DNA of 64,000 nt from contig CAMQGK010000638.1 in assembly GCA_947000775.1 (NCBI GenBank), positions 28,593,001 through 28,657,000 on the forward strand. The letters run 5' to 3'. The DNA is from Pterois miles (Eukaryota > Chordata > Actinopteri > Perciformes > Scorpaenidae). Under the pieces are notes generated by a model. The model was not told where the DNA came from, made no database searches, and saw only the letters and a list, made by a program, of their open reading frames with translations. Positions within the stretch are counted from its first letter, which is position 1. Each line of letters begins with the position of its first letter. This document shows, piece after piece, positions 33,881 through 45,410 of the stretch. Both the position numbers and the translations under genes were made by a program.

Positions 33881-34301
33881 GCTACAATGCTGACTCATTT
33901 CTGGGTTTTCGGACTCATTCCCGCCGTTACAAATAGTTTACTTTTTACTTTTAGTACTAACGATGTAGTACGTCAAGTATGTACTGTACAGTATGCATAC
34001 AATTGGGAGACACTAAATATTTCTCTGGCATACTGAATACTATGGTAATGTTTGTGTTGGAACCGAGTCCGCAACAACAGCTGAGGCTCATGGGTAACGT
34101 AGTTTTCAAAACAGGTCATAAAGATGATAACATCATCAGAACATAACAACTTAATAGTGGGACGTATTTTGTCGCCTCTTTAGATTACTGCTGTAAAAGT
34201 ACTAATGCTACACTGTAAAAATACTCCACAAGTACAAGCCATTTATTTTTCTGATTTCTTTGCAGTTTAAAGTGATAATAAAAGAAATAAAGTGAACCAA
34301 C

Positions 34302-34415
34302 CTGCTCCATGTAACCGAGAAAGTTCCTCCTCGTACTCTGCCATTGTTCTCTCAAAAAGTCCAAATATCTCTTCGTCTGCTTCACCAACGCTCTCAGCGT
34401 TTAAACTTAACACAT
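34302..34415 (-). pseudogene. Dead coiled-coil first exon (copy E)
   Basis: Donor (GCAG|GTTGGT) and parts of the exon are recognisable, but two internal deletions remove the C-terminal third and the AAAEE segment. After the ATG (34413-34415) the third codon is TAA. Gene 6 therefore cannot make the coiled-coil N-terminus from this copy. Confidence 0.85.
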
Positions 34416-34762
34416 TTTCACACGACGACAGAAACTTTTTCTCCACTCAGACTCCGTCAGAAACACTGTTTGCTCTCCATCAAACAGCCACTCTGACTAG
34501 CGCTGTGTTGCTAACCAGCTAGCATGCTAAGCTAACTTCAGTAGCTCTGTAGGCTACCGGGAGATGAGTCAGAGGTAAAACATTCACAACAAAAGGTGAA
34601 GAGCACAAAGTCCATTCAGACAGGTTTATCCGGACATACAGAGGCTCTGATGGATCAGGACTGCTGGACAGCAAAGAGACTGTTAACGCAACGTTACATG
34701 TTTCTGCAGGACGCCATCTTGAATAGCGTGACGGCAGCCTCAGCAAAGAATACTGCTTCCGG
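34416..34762 (-). promoter_or_regulatory. Conserved upstream region of dead copy E
   Basis: YY1-type CAAGATGGCG at 34712-34721 and ETS-like CCGGAAGC at 34755-34762 are still intact although the exon they served is dead. Transcription could persist and use exon 1b or internal starts. Confidence 0.45.
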
Positions 34763-34839
34763 GTTACGTTACAGTTGCTGAGCTACAAAATAAAAGTCCA
34801 GAAGTCATATTGAATCTACAGGCCTCCTCAGAAAAACAC

Positions 34840-36190
34840 ATTCACTAAGATAAATGACTAAAATACTTTTTAAAGAATGACATTCATTGAGCTTGAAGGT
34901 TAATTTTTGCACTTCGAACAAAAAAAAAAAACATTCTCAACACAAGGCCCAAATAAGTTGCCGTTTGTGGTGCTTTCAACCACAACCTGGGCCGTCCTCA
35001 GGGAATCTACTGCTCACATGTCATGGAGATGTTATTAAATGATGTGTTAAAATGTCATTCATGTTGTGGCACACTACGGAGGGATATCTTTTCAAGGAGC
35101 TTGCCTTTATTAAGTCCTTTCAGTTTGGGAAACACTCGCTGCTTTTTATTGATTCAACCAACTCAGTTTGTCGAAAGACTAATATTTTTATTACATTTTT
35201 CAGAGCTCTGAGAAAACAATGAACCACATTCAAAAGAGGATGGTAGTTTGTTTCCCTTTCCTTTAACTCCTTAAGTTTTGGTCTCAGAGCGTAAATCTAA
35301 TAGTTCATCTGTTTTTGTTGCTGCCAGATTAATTTGTCTGAAGGTAAAGTTCACTTTTAATTGCTCATGTTTTTATTAAACAGTTTAACATTGTACAAGA
35401 GCGCTGCCATCTGTGGATATCTGTACATAGAGGGCTCCTTGTATCTCACCACATTTAATAACCATTCATGAATATATAGAAATGAGAAAAGAAGAAGGGG
35501 AAGTGTAACGGAGAATATCCACTTTTCTACGGTGTACATATGCTCCAAACAGATCAATATACAGAATATGTAAAGTCTATAAAAGTACATCACGTTATCA
35601 TATCAAATCAGATCAATCTGTCAAAACACCAGCTCATCACCAGATAAACAAACTACAGCAACCAAGTCAAATAAACAAGTAAACAAAACATTAAATATTA
35701 AAATGTTCCTATCAGAACATTTAATTTCACTCCCTTCACCCATACGGACAGGACTCACTGGATGAGCAAGTAGTGCAGCTTGGCTGCATCTCTTCTAGAG
35801 ATACAAAGTCTGGCCTGTTTTGACAGTGATGATCTGTTGACATATTGACTTCATACCAGCAACATTACTACAGTTTGTTAACACAAGGCTTTTATTCTGA
35901 AATATCTAAAGGAAAGTGTAACTTGCACAGCTCCATGAATTAGTCAAATATTAGAATTGACTTTTATTTGAAGATTATTACTATTACTAAACAAATGAGC
36001 GCATGCTTCTTCACCTCTTCAGTCTACAATAAATCTAAATTACATTTAGAAACACTGCCAGTGGACACCACACACATCGGAGACTCAGCAGTTCAGCGAC
36101 ATAGCTGTCATGCACTGCTCAACTGGTGTGTCCCGGCCGCTGCTATGGAGCCCTGCTGATAGATGGATAATTCATTGATTCCCCAGAGAG
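34840..36190. repeat. Inter-gene spacer, type 1 (copy)
   Basis: Collinear with 5280-6860 and 26090-27690. 36190-36600 carries the phrase cctcaccaacattacaacaagctacctctga also found near 7020-7050, and a poly-T run (36405-36420). No gene. Confidence 0.65.
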
Positions 36191-36607
36191 GGGTCGAGAA
36201 AACTGTGATGTGATGATGGTAGGAGAGATTTACTCTGCTCCTCCTCACCAACATTACAACAAGCTACCTCTGAGCTCAAGCCTTCTCCACCCTTAGCCAA
36301 AGCATATTTTTGACATGTCGATCTTTCTCCAGAAGAACTGCTAGAACTGTGTTGCTATTCCGCTATATTTTCCTTTACAGTAAAGTGATTCTTTCCTTTG
36401 GATTTTTTTTTTTTTTTTTTACATTCCTATCAGTCTATATTTGTTCAAAACAACTCCAATAAGAGTATCATTTAAGTATGAGATTGATAAGAAGTATTAT
36501 TATTAGGTGAAATTAAAAGTACTATTAAAAACTAAAAAACACCCATTTCTACACTCAGAGGAGCTTAATTATTTTTTGACAGTAATAACTGTCATTCAAT
36601 GTCCTGG

Positions 36608-36785
36608 ACTTCATTCAGAGTTTAAACCTGACTGAGGTTCTCTGGTCTCCTTTCAGTAATCACTGTCATCAGTCTCAAGTTCAGAAGAGTCTCTGGTTTC
36701 ATCATCAGTATCAAGTTCTAAATCTGGAGCAGACATCCTGACTGATCCTCCACAGTCCTTTCCATCAGCTTCTGATTCTATCTCT
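36608..36785 (-). pseudogene. Acidic-module relic after gene 7
   Basis: Second acidic module, out of frame with the array and carrying the same TGG to TGA change as gene 6 (ctttcagt at 36650). Confidence 0.7.
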
Positions 36786-38113
36786 TCAATTGAGCTGCAG
36801 GCTGGAGGCTCTGAAAGGTTTCTCTCCTGTATGAGATCTCAAATGTTTTTGTAAGGTTCCACTCTGTGTAAAAGATTTCTTACAAACTGAGCAACTGAAA
36901 GGTTTCTCTCCTGTGTGAGATCTCATGTGTGTCTTCAGATCTCCACTATGACTGAAAGCTTTATCACAAACTGTGCAGCTGAAAGGTTTCTCTCCTGTGT
37001 GGACTCTCCTGTGTTTTTGTAGATCTCCACTCTGTGTAAAAGTTTTCTTACAAACTGAGCAGCTAAAGGGTTTCTCTCCTGTATGAGATCTCATGTGTGT
37101 CTGTAAATGCCCACTCTGTGTAAAGGATTTCTTACAAATTGAGCAGCTGAAAGGTTTCTCTCCTGTGTGGATTCTTATGTGTTTCTGTAAAGCTCCACTG
37201 TGTGTAAAATATCTCTGACAGACGGAGCAGCTAAAGGGTTTTTCTCCTGTATGAGATCTCATGTGTTGCTGTAAATTTCCACTCTGTGTAAAAGCTTTCT
37301 CACAAACTGAGCAACTAAAAGGTTTCTCTCTGGTATGAAATCTCATGTGTGTCTTCAGATGTGTCAACCTCAAAAATCTTTTACCACAGACTGAGCAGAT
37401 GAAAGGTTTCTCTCCTGTGTGGATTCTCATGTGTTCCTGTAAATCTCCATTGTGCGTAAATGATTTCTGACATACTGAGCAAGTGAAAGGTTTCTCTCCT
37501 GTATGAGAGCTCATATGTCTCTTCAGATTTCCTTTGAAGCCAAATCTTTTATCACACTCAGAGCACCCGAATGGTTTCTCTCCTGTGTGGATTCTGATGT
37601 GTTTCTTCAGATTCCCTTTTTTGCCAAATCCTCTCCCACACTCAGAGCAGCTAAATGGTTTCTCACCAGCACTACATCTGGAATCACTAACAGGAACTTC
37701 ATCATTATTCAGAGAGTTTAAACCTGACTGAGGTTTTCTAGTCTGTTTCCAATCATCACTGTAATCAGTCTCAGGTTCAGAAGAGTCTCCGGTTTTATCA
37801 TCAGTATCTAGTTCTGGATGTCTACCTGGATTTGAGTTCCTGGCTGGTTCTGGTCCTCCACAGTCCTCTCCATCAGCTTCTGTTTCCATCTGTTCAGTTT
37901 GTCTTTTATGATCATCTTCACTCTTCACAGGGACAGGAATGAATGGGAACTTGGTGATATCAGCCTCCTCCAGCCCTTGAAGCTGTTCTCCCTCCTGACT
38001 GGTCCAGAGGTCCTCCTGTTCCTCTTTAATGTGTGGGGACTCTGGGTCCTCCTGGTCCAGACTGGAGCTCCACTCCTGCTGCTCTTCTTCACCAACAATC
38101 ACTTTTCGTACAT
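36786..38113 (-). CDS. C2H2 zinc-finger protein, large exon (gene 7; 10 fingers)
   Basis: Acceptor TTCAG|ATGTAC at 38113, phase 1 (D-VRKVIVGEEEQQEW). With exon 1b (40582-40735) the model is 493 residues; with the coiled-coil copy F (43800-43992) it is 506. The acidic module keeps IKEEQEDL and VKSEDD but has lost the EEKPQSSQLHQR segment. Ten canonical fingers lie at about residues 205-479 of the shorter model. The first two (GKKGNLKKH, GFKGNLKRH) bind-helix types recur in genes 8 and 9. The protein ends GEKPFRASSLQLN. Both alternative first exons upstream are intact, the clearest case in the window. Confidence 0.88.
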
Positions 38114-38236
38114 CTGAAGGCAAAACTGAAACACAGACAGACAGCTGTTAAAGGAAACCCACAAACTTATGTTGACAGAGCTTGATATCACGTCTTTATG
38201 TTGTTGTTGTTATGTTGTCTGTGGGGTTTTCATCCA

Positions 38237-38345
38237 CTAGTAGAGACTAACATCGGTAGTGACTAACATCACTAGAAACTAACATTAGTAGTGACTAGCT
38301 ATAGTAAAGACCAACAACAGTAGAGACTAATATTAGTAGAGACTA
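38237..38345. repeat. Short version of the 16-bp minisatellite
   Basis: About six degenerate units of gtagagactaacatta at the position of the large array in gene 6's intron. Confidence 0.7.
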
Positions 38346-38521
38346 GTAGATAAGTAAATAAGTAGATTAACTCGTACTTAAGTGGAATTTTGATGATTTA
38401 TGCTACTTTATACTTCTACGTCCCTTCATCGCAGAGGGGATTTTTCCTTCCCTATATTATCTGAGATTTAGTTACTGTAGATTCAGATTATTAAAAAAGT
38501 TTCATTAAGTTACTTAAATGA

Positions 38522-38526
<5 letters not shown>

Positions 38527-38564
<38 letters not shown>

Positions 38565-38592
38565 GTAGTAGTAGTAGTAGTAGTAGTAGTAT
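38527..38592. repeat. (TTA)n/(GTA)n microsatellite
   Basis: Perfect trinucleotide runs in the gene 7 intron. A similar (TTA)n tract is at 30285-30320 in the gene 6 intron. Confidence 0.85.
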
Positions 38593-38880
38593 GGTAGGGA
38601 TGCACCAATTCGACTTTTTCAGTCCCAGTACCGATTCCTGGGCTTTGGGTATTGGTCAATATGGTACTGATCCGATAGCAGTGTTTAAGTTATCAGCTGT
38701 ATGCCTCAGTGTGTGGAAGTGACTGGGATCATTCTGTTATGTCATGTGTCTAAATATAACAAATAATTACACGGATATAAATTAGTGAATTCTTAATTAT
38801 AATTAAATTAATAAATTGTACACCAGTAACTTTGGAATAGTATGAGTAGTAGTGGTTGCAGCAGTAGTAGTAGTGGCATC

Positions 38881-39905
38881 AGACTAACCCTTGAAAACTG
38901 TGGTAGACACCGGTGGTCAGGGAAGCCGTCTGACTTTAGAAGGAGTCCTCCAGGCATATGTGATCTTGGAGGACTCCGGAGGCAGTTACAAGGTACCGAC
39001 GGGCCTATAGGGCAGCAGCCACTGCCGTAAAGGAGGCAAAGCAGCGGGTGTGGGAGGAGTTCGGAGTAGCCATGGACAAGGACTTTCAGTCGGCACCAAG
39101 GTGCTTCTGAAAAACCAACCAGCACCTCAGGAGGGGGAAACAAGGAACCATCCAAGCTGTGTACAGTAAGGATGAGACACTGTTGACCTCAACTGAAAAG
39201 GTAATTGGGCGGTAGAAGAAGCACTTTGAGGAACTCCTGAGCCTGACTAATACATCCTCTATTGTCGAGGCAGAGCTGGAAGCTGATGAGGGATCATTGT
39301 CAATTTCCCGGGTGGAAGTCACTGAGGTAGGTAAGCAACTCTGCAGCGGCAAGGCCCCGGGGACTGATGAGATCCCTCCTGAAATGCTGAAGGCTTTGGT
39401 GTAGAGGGGCTGTTGTAGATGGCATGTCTCTTCAGTACTGTGTGGAAGGTGGGGGCAGTGCCTAAAGAGTGGTAGACCGGGGTGGTGGTCCCCTTGTTCA
39501 AAAGGGGGGAACAGAGAGTGTGTGCCAGTTACAGGGGTATCACACTACTCAGCCTCCCTGGTAAAGTCTACTTCAGGGTGCTGGAACGGAGGGTTCGGCT
39601 GACAGCTGACGACCTTGAAAAGGAACAATGCAGATTTCATCCTGGCTGTGGAGCAACACACCAGCTCCTTGGAGCCTGGATGGGGTCTGGGAATACGCCC
39701 ATCCATTCTACTTGTGCTTTGTGGAATTGGAGAAGGTGTATGACCAGGTCCCCAGGAGATAGTGTGGGAGGTGTTGCAGGAGTATGGGGAGAAGATGTCA
39801 CTTCTCAGGGCCATCCAATCGCTGTACTCCCAAAGCAAGAGCTGTATTCGGGTTCTCGTCAGTAAGTCAGACTCGTTTCTGGTGGGGGTTGGCCTTGAAA
39901 AGACC
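38881..39905 (+). mobile_element. LINE fragment: reverse-transcriptase region
   Basis: Plus-strand broken frames: VIGRWKKHFEELLSLTN-like (39195), KAPGTDEIPPEMLKAL (39350), VVPLFKRGEQRVCASYRGIT (39485), LLSLPGKVYFRVLERRV, then a VYDQVPRR-like segment near 39735. It is the same family as the element at 10270-11935, here in the opposite orientation, ending abruptly at 39905. Confidence 0.75.
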
Positions 39906-40436
39906 TTGGTAGTCTTTTTGGAAATAATCATGTCCTCGCAGAATTTTATGTATCCTGAGATAGCAAGCGCTGCATCATCGATGGTATCAGTCCTGTCTGT
40001 CACATCCCAGTCCATGCACTCCAGGCAATCCTAGAAGGCCTCTCTTTTCAGGCTTCACTCGTGATAAGCGCAGCTTATAGGCAGGCATCAGCCTGACCAT
40101 GTTGTGGTCCGAGCTCCCCAGACCAGGCAGTGCCTTAGAGTAGGCACCCTGTATGTTTCAACAGCAATGGTCAAGACAAGCTTCATTGTGGGTGACGCAG
40201 GTGACAAACTGCTGACACATCGGTAAATGGTCCTTCAAGCTGCAGAGATTAAAGTCCCCCAAAATGAATTTGACCCCATCAGGAGCCTCTGCCTCAGCCT
40301 GTGATACAACATCATGTATGACACCTGAGTGTTCACAGAGGGGCAATGTAAACAACAAAATGTCTTATTTGGTGCATTTTGCAAGGCTCGTAATAAGGCC
40401 TGAGGCTAAGCGCCAGTAATTCAACATCCTTTATGC
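39906..40436 (-). mobile_element. LINE fragment: endonuclease region
   Basis: Minus-strand frames give LPLCEHSGVIHDVVSQAEAE, KFILGDFNLCSLKDHLP (the GDFN endonuclease motif), then GLGSSDHNMVRLMPAYKLR and CMDWDVTDRTDTIDDAALAI. Near-identical to 52190-52718. It lies just inside the microsatellite of exon 1b in both places, so the whole block was duplicated. Confidence 0.75.
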
Positions 40437-40481
40437 AGCAGTAGTATCAGTAACAGTAATAGTAGTAATAGTGATATCAGC

Positions 40482-40515
<34 letters not shown>

Positions 40516-40544
40516 TCAGCAGAAGTACAACTAGTAGTGGTGGT
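40437..40544. repeat. Compound (AGT)n microsatellite beside exon 1b
   Basis: Same arrangement as beside the other exon 1b copies. Confidence 0.85.
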
Positions 40545-40581
40545 GAAACATACTTCATAAAGTTTAGCTTGCTTGACTTAC

Positions 40582-40735
40582 CTTCTTCTTGGGACAGGTG
40601 TGTTTGGTGCGGCTCGGCCATGAGGAGGTAGTCAACAGCATAATCAGACAGTTGTGTTGGAGGTCTAACCTCCCTGGGAGGTCTCTGGTGTACCACTTGT
40701 GGATGGGCTCCAACATCAGTATCCTCAGGCTCCAT
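40582..40735 (-). CDS. Alternative first coding exon (exon 1b) of gene 7
   Basis: ATG at 40735, 51 codons plus one base (MEPEDTDVGAHPQVVHQRPP ... HLSQEE), donor GAAG|GTAAGTC, phase 1, compatible with 38113. Six residues longer than the gene 6 copy (GAHPQV insert). A plausible acceptor (CCATTACAG) lies about 50 bases upstream, but reading through from a coiled-coil exon would meet a stop, so it probably begins its own open frame. Confidence 0.65.
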
Positions 40736-41189
40736 TATCTTCAGTAATTACTGGATCTGGCTTCAAGAAGTACCTGTAATGGAGGGAAGGTTACCTCCTG
40801 GATATTCATTGGTCTGGCTGAGTAACCCTTCAGGTATTACTCTGGTTAGAGAGTATGGTGGAGTCATAAAGCACCTGTGTTGAGTGGAGTGTATTCATGT
40901 AGGTGTGTGAATCAGCCAAACTGTGGACATACATAGTTTACATCATTCTGATGAGCACATCAGGCACCACAGAGAACAAACACATTTCACACATTTCATT
41001 TTCATGGCTGAAACCTTCTGGACGGTGGTGTGTGCATCACAACATACACATCAGGCTGGAGACTGTGGTGTTGAAAGTGACCGATCAGCTGAGCTCACAG
41101 GACTGAATGCTTGCTCACAAGGATGTTTTTTCCACTCCACTGGACACTGTTCTGTGCACTCATATCACATGTATGCACCCATTTTTTTA

Positions 41190-42486
41190 TATAAGATAAG
41201 ATAAGATAAGGTAAGATAAGATAAGATAAGATATTCCTTTATTTGTCCCACAGTGGAGAAATTTACATGTTACAGCAGCAAAAGTGGATAGTGCAGTAAA
41301 AAAAAGAAGCATAGGTTTTATAGAGTATTAATACAAATAAATAAAACAATATACACATAAAAGAGAAGTAGAGCTAAGAATATGTCCAGCATATTAAAAA
41401 ATATATATATTATTGTCTAGTTGCTATAATTGCACAGATGATATGATTGCACATATGTGTTGTTATTGCACTTGTGTCCGGTCAGTTTGTTGTGAGTGTG
41501 TATGTGGTCTACTGGGAGCAGTGCTGGTTGTGGATGTGTATGTGGTCTACTGGGAGCAGTGCTGGTTGTGGAGTCTAACAGCTGCAGGCAGGAAGGACCT
41601 TCTGTAACGCTCCTTCGTACACTTAGGGTGTAGCAGCCTGTCACTAAAGGAGCTCTCCAGAGCTCTGATGGTGTCTCTCATGGGGTGGGAGTCCTTCTCC
41701 ATCATGGATGACAGCTTAGCCATCGTCCTCCTCTCTCCCACCACCTGCACTGAGTCCAGAGAGCATCCCAGGACAGAGCTGGCCCTGTTGATAATCTTAT
41801 CCAGCCTCTTCCTGTCTGCAGCTGTGATGCTGCTGCCCCAGCAAACCACTCCATAAAATATGGCTGATGCCACCACGGTGTCATAAAATGTTTTCAGGAG
41901 TGTCCCCTGCACTCCAAAAGACCTCAGTCTCCTGAGCAGATGCAGTCTGCTCTGGTCTTTTTTATGGAGTGCAGAGGAATTTGTGGTCCACTCCAGTTTA
42001 TTGTTCAGGTGAACACCCAGGTATTTATAAGATGTCACCATCTCAATGTCTGATCCCTGGATGTTCACCGGTGTTGGAGGGGGATGAGTTTGCCTGCGGA
42101 AATCCACCACCAGCTCTTTAGTTTTCCCCGCGTTGATCTGGAGGTGGTTCCGCAGGCACCAGTTCACAAAGTCCTGGGAAAGTTCTCTGTACTCCCCATC
42201 GTCCCCATCAGTGATGAGGCCGACGATAGCAGAGTCATCAGAAAACTTCTGCAGGTGACAGGTTGGTGAGTTGTAGGAGAAGTCTGCAGTGTAGAGCGTG
42301 AAGAGGAACGGAGCCAGAACCGTTCCCTGCGGGGCCCCCACACTGCAGACCACCGTGTCTGAACCGTTCCCTGAGGAACCCCCACACTGCAGACCACCGT
42401 GTCGGAGGTGAAGTCCTGTGTCCTCACATATTGTGCGCGGTTTGTGAGGTAGTCCAGTACCCAGTATGTAAGATGGTGATCTACCC
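41190..42486 (-). mobile_element. 5'-truncated LINE: reverse-transcriptase C-terminal part and 3' end
   Basis: The minus-strand frame to 41547 shows VCSVGAPQGTVLAPFLFTLY, LQKFSDDSAIVG (FxDD catalytic motif), NAGKTKELVVDF, YKYLGVHLNNKLEW and ends RLHNQHCSQ. The 3' end carries two 38-bp units, then ctccactgtgggac-type sequence and an (ATCTT)n tail near 41190-41235. The frame is broken at its 5' end by a 44-bp tandem duplication (42318-42405). Same family as 45411-47029. Confidence 0.85.
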
Positions 42487-43079
42487 CATCATACTTAATT
42501 ATATGTAGGTTTTGAGACTAATTGAATGCCATACAGAGTGCCACAAGGATGGCATATTTCTGTAGTCCAACAGGAAGTGATCATCTTCCTGGTTCCCTCA
42601 ACAAGAACAGCCAAGTAAAACGGTAATGTTCAGCTATAAACTAACTACACCACGGTCACATGAGCTTGAGTATACATGAAGGAAGACGAGTTGACGTGAT
42701 GACATTTAGTCTCCTTTAAACACTTGCTAGCAACTGCCTTTTATAAGACACATAAAGGCTTCAAAATTCACCAGTGGAATATTTACTGACATCATTTATA
42801 TCATAGCATAAAACATTTAAATCTCTTCATCTTGTGTAACAACGGGCCTTATTTCAGGCATCTGACTAAAATGCCATTGACATCTGAAATCTCATACTAT
42901 GCACGAAATACCCAAAATGTGTACAATGGTTCAACATACTTTAGTGTGTACTATCGTACTATCAGTACTAGTACGTATTTCTGAGATGTAATTTCCGTTG
43001 TCACTTCCTCAGAGCCTCCTCGTCGGTTGGCTGAATTAAGTCTAAGTTAGTTTAAAGTATATATTACCCTTAACAAAGT

Positions 43080-43391
43080 AAATTTTTATACTTTCAGATA
43101 AAAAGGGTGGTGTTACAGAGCTGTCCGTCAACCTCTGTTATGAAGTCGTTACTACCGCGCTGCATTGTGGGATATTTATGCCCCCGTAGTGTCCAGCGTT
43201 GCTTACTGTATTTCAGCAGAAATTGTATTTAATTCATGTATTGTTGATTAAATACTAACTAATACTAATACTAACTGTTTCTGACATACTAACACATCCC
43301 ACATACTGTTTTAACAACTAAATGTCATTTTAGTGTCGAATTTCGGACAAAAGTTATTCGGACATTACTTCCAGACGAGGGAACCGGAAGT
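43080..43391 (-). promoter_or_regulatory. Candidate second promoter block of gene 7
   Basis: Counterpart of 24840-25100 (ttacagagctgtccgtcaac, gcattgtgggat, then CCGGAAGT at 43384-43391). Upstream of exon 1b, but separated from it by the LINE at 41190-42486. Confidence 0.35.
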
Positions 43392-43799
43392 GCTACAATG
43401 CTGACTCATTTCTGGGTTTTCGGACTCATTCCCGCCGTTACAAATCGTTTACTTTTTACTTTTAGTACTAACGTTGTAGTACGTCAAGTGTGTACTGTAC
43501 AGTATGCATACAATTGGGATATACTAAATATTTCTCTGGCATACTGAATACTATGGTAATATTAGAGTTGGAACCGAGTCCGCAACAACAGCTGAGGCTC
43601 ATGGGTAACGTAGTTTTCAAAACAGGTCATAAAGATGATAACATCATCAGAACATAACAACTTAATAATGGGACGTCTTAAATTACCTCTTTAGACTACT
43701 GTAGTACAAGTACTAGTACTACACTGTGAAGATACTACAAGTCTTTTTTCTGGTTTCCAGCAGTTTAAAGTGAAAACAGAAGAAGTGAAGAGAACCGAC

Positions 43800-43992
43800 C
43801 TGCTCTGTGGAGCCGAAGCTGAGGGCTGAAAACAGCGTCCAGTAGTTTCCGTTGTCGCTCGTTCTCCTCTTTGGATCGAGAAAGTTCCTCCTCGTACTCT
43901 GCTATCGTTCTTTCAAACAGCCCAAATATCTCTTCAGCAGCCGCAGTTAGTCGCTGCTTCACCAACGCTCTCAGCATTTGGACTTTACTCAT
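43800..43992 (-). CDS. Coiled-coil first coding exon of gene 7 (copy F)
   Basis: Identical 64 residues, ATG at 43992, phase 1. The donor is GCAG|GTCGGT. It joins 38113 across an intron of about 5.7 kb that has accumulated exon 1b, three LINE pieces and microsatellites. Confidence 0.8.
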
Positions 43993-44359
43993 TTTCACAC
44001 GACGACAGAAACTTTTTCTCCACTCAGACTCCGTCAGAAACACTGTTTGCTCTCCATCAAACAGCCACTCTGACTAGCGCTGTGTTGCTAACCAGCTAGC
44101 ATGCTAAGCTAACTTCAGTAGCTCTGTAGGCTACCGGGAGATGAGTCAGAGGTAAAACATTCACAACAAAAGGTGAAGAGCACAAAGTCCATTCAGACAG
44201 GTTTATCCGGACATACAGAGGCTCTGATGGATCAGGACTGCTGGAGCTCACACACACTTTCTCTACACAACAAAGAGACCCTGCTAGCAGACATGTTTCT
44301 GCCGGACGCCATCTTGATCAAATCGTAAAGTGAGCCTCAGTGAAGAATACTGCTTCCGG
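43993..44359 (-). promoter_or_regulatory. Conserved upstream region of copy F
   Basis: YY1-type CAAGATGGCG at 44307-44316 and ETS-like CCGGAAGC at 44352-44359. The body is like copies A-C rather than D/E, although gene 7's finger exon groups with genes 5 and 6. Confidence 0.5.
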
Positions 44360-44439
44360 GGCACGGTATAGTTGATGAGCTTCAAAATAAAAGTCCAGAA
44401 GTATTACTGAAATTAAAAGACTTCCTCTGAAAAAAACAC

Positions 44440-44920
44440 AAGCGGCAAAATAAAATAATTAAAATAGTTGATATTTATTCATACATGAATTTCTCCACTG
44501 TGGGACCAATAAAGGAATATCTTATCTTATACACACATTTACTTGTCACATTCTACCATTTTAGTATTTCATTATCATTGATGTGTTCTGTTTTAACAGT
44601 AACCATTTTTTAAACTTTAACTGCATTTATTGTCTTGTGAAGAACTTTCTAGCTTGTTTTGAAAAGTGCTAATAAATAAATGTATTACATTATTATTATC
44701 ATTATAGCACACACTCACAGCAAGTGCTGCAGCATTCAGTCTGTGTAATTGTCTCTGAAGCCCAAAATTCAAAATTTATTGAACAAAGACAGATGTAATC
44801 ATTTCCAAGATTCATAACATGTTATTATCTAGTGAAATATTCTGATTAAGTCCATATTAGTTGGCATCTAGCCTTTCAAAAACAATGTTTTCACTGTGGT
44901 CAAAAAAGTGTGCTGGATTA
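44440..44920. repeat. Inter-gene spacer, type 2 (copy), with a LINE tail
   Basis: Shared with 53790-54060 and 63660-64000 (ttattgtcttgtgaa, ttttgaaaagtgct, atagcacacactcacag). A LINE-type tail (ctccactgtgggaccaataa aggaatatctt) sits at 44490-44525. No gene. Confidence 0.6.
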
Positions 44921-45000
44921 TAATCACAGTGGAGGCATTTCAGCTTTTATATTTAAGCTGACTTGGCAACATATCTTACAGTTCACAGGATACCCCAAGG

Positions 45001-45410
45001 TAGAGGTAAGATCTTAAGCCCGAGCCCGAGTCCGAGCGGGTCAGGCCCAAAATGTCAATTATTACGTTCGGGTCGGGTCGGGCTCAGTTCCCTCCGTGCG
45101 ACAGCTGTATCTTTTCCTCCTGTCCCTTTACCTTCCCGACCGTACACACTCACGGTCAAAAGCATACCAGGAAGCTTTAGGGCTCCGCTTTTTCAACCAG
45201 AGGCAGTGGCACCTGTTTCATGAGCCATTGCTGACTGAAGTCTGTAATAACCAAATACACGGCTCGGGACACACGTGCGCTTTACGCAGCACTCAATGCC
45301 AGATGTTCAAGAGGACGAGACCCGAGACTGAACTCGGGCCGGGTCGGGCTTTAATACCCGCTGGCCTGGGTCGGGTCGGGCTGGATTTTTTAGGCCCGAT
45401 CTTACCTCTA
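45001..45410. mobile_element. hAT-type MITE, 410 bp, with 8-bp target-site duplication
   Basis: Perfect 13-bp terminal inverted repeats (TAGAGGTAAGATC at 45001-45013; its reverse complement at 45398-45410). Flanked by CCCCAAGG on both sides (44993-45000 and 45411-45418). An 8-bp duplication and a TAG start are the hallmarks of the hAT superfamily. The inside has gggtcgggtcgggc-type repeats and no transposase, so the element is non-autonomous. It sits exactly at the 5' edge of the LINE that follows. Confidence 0.9.
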
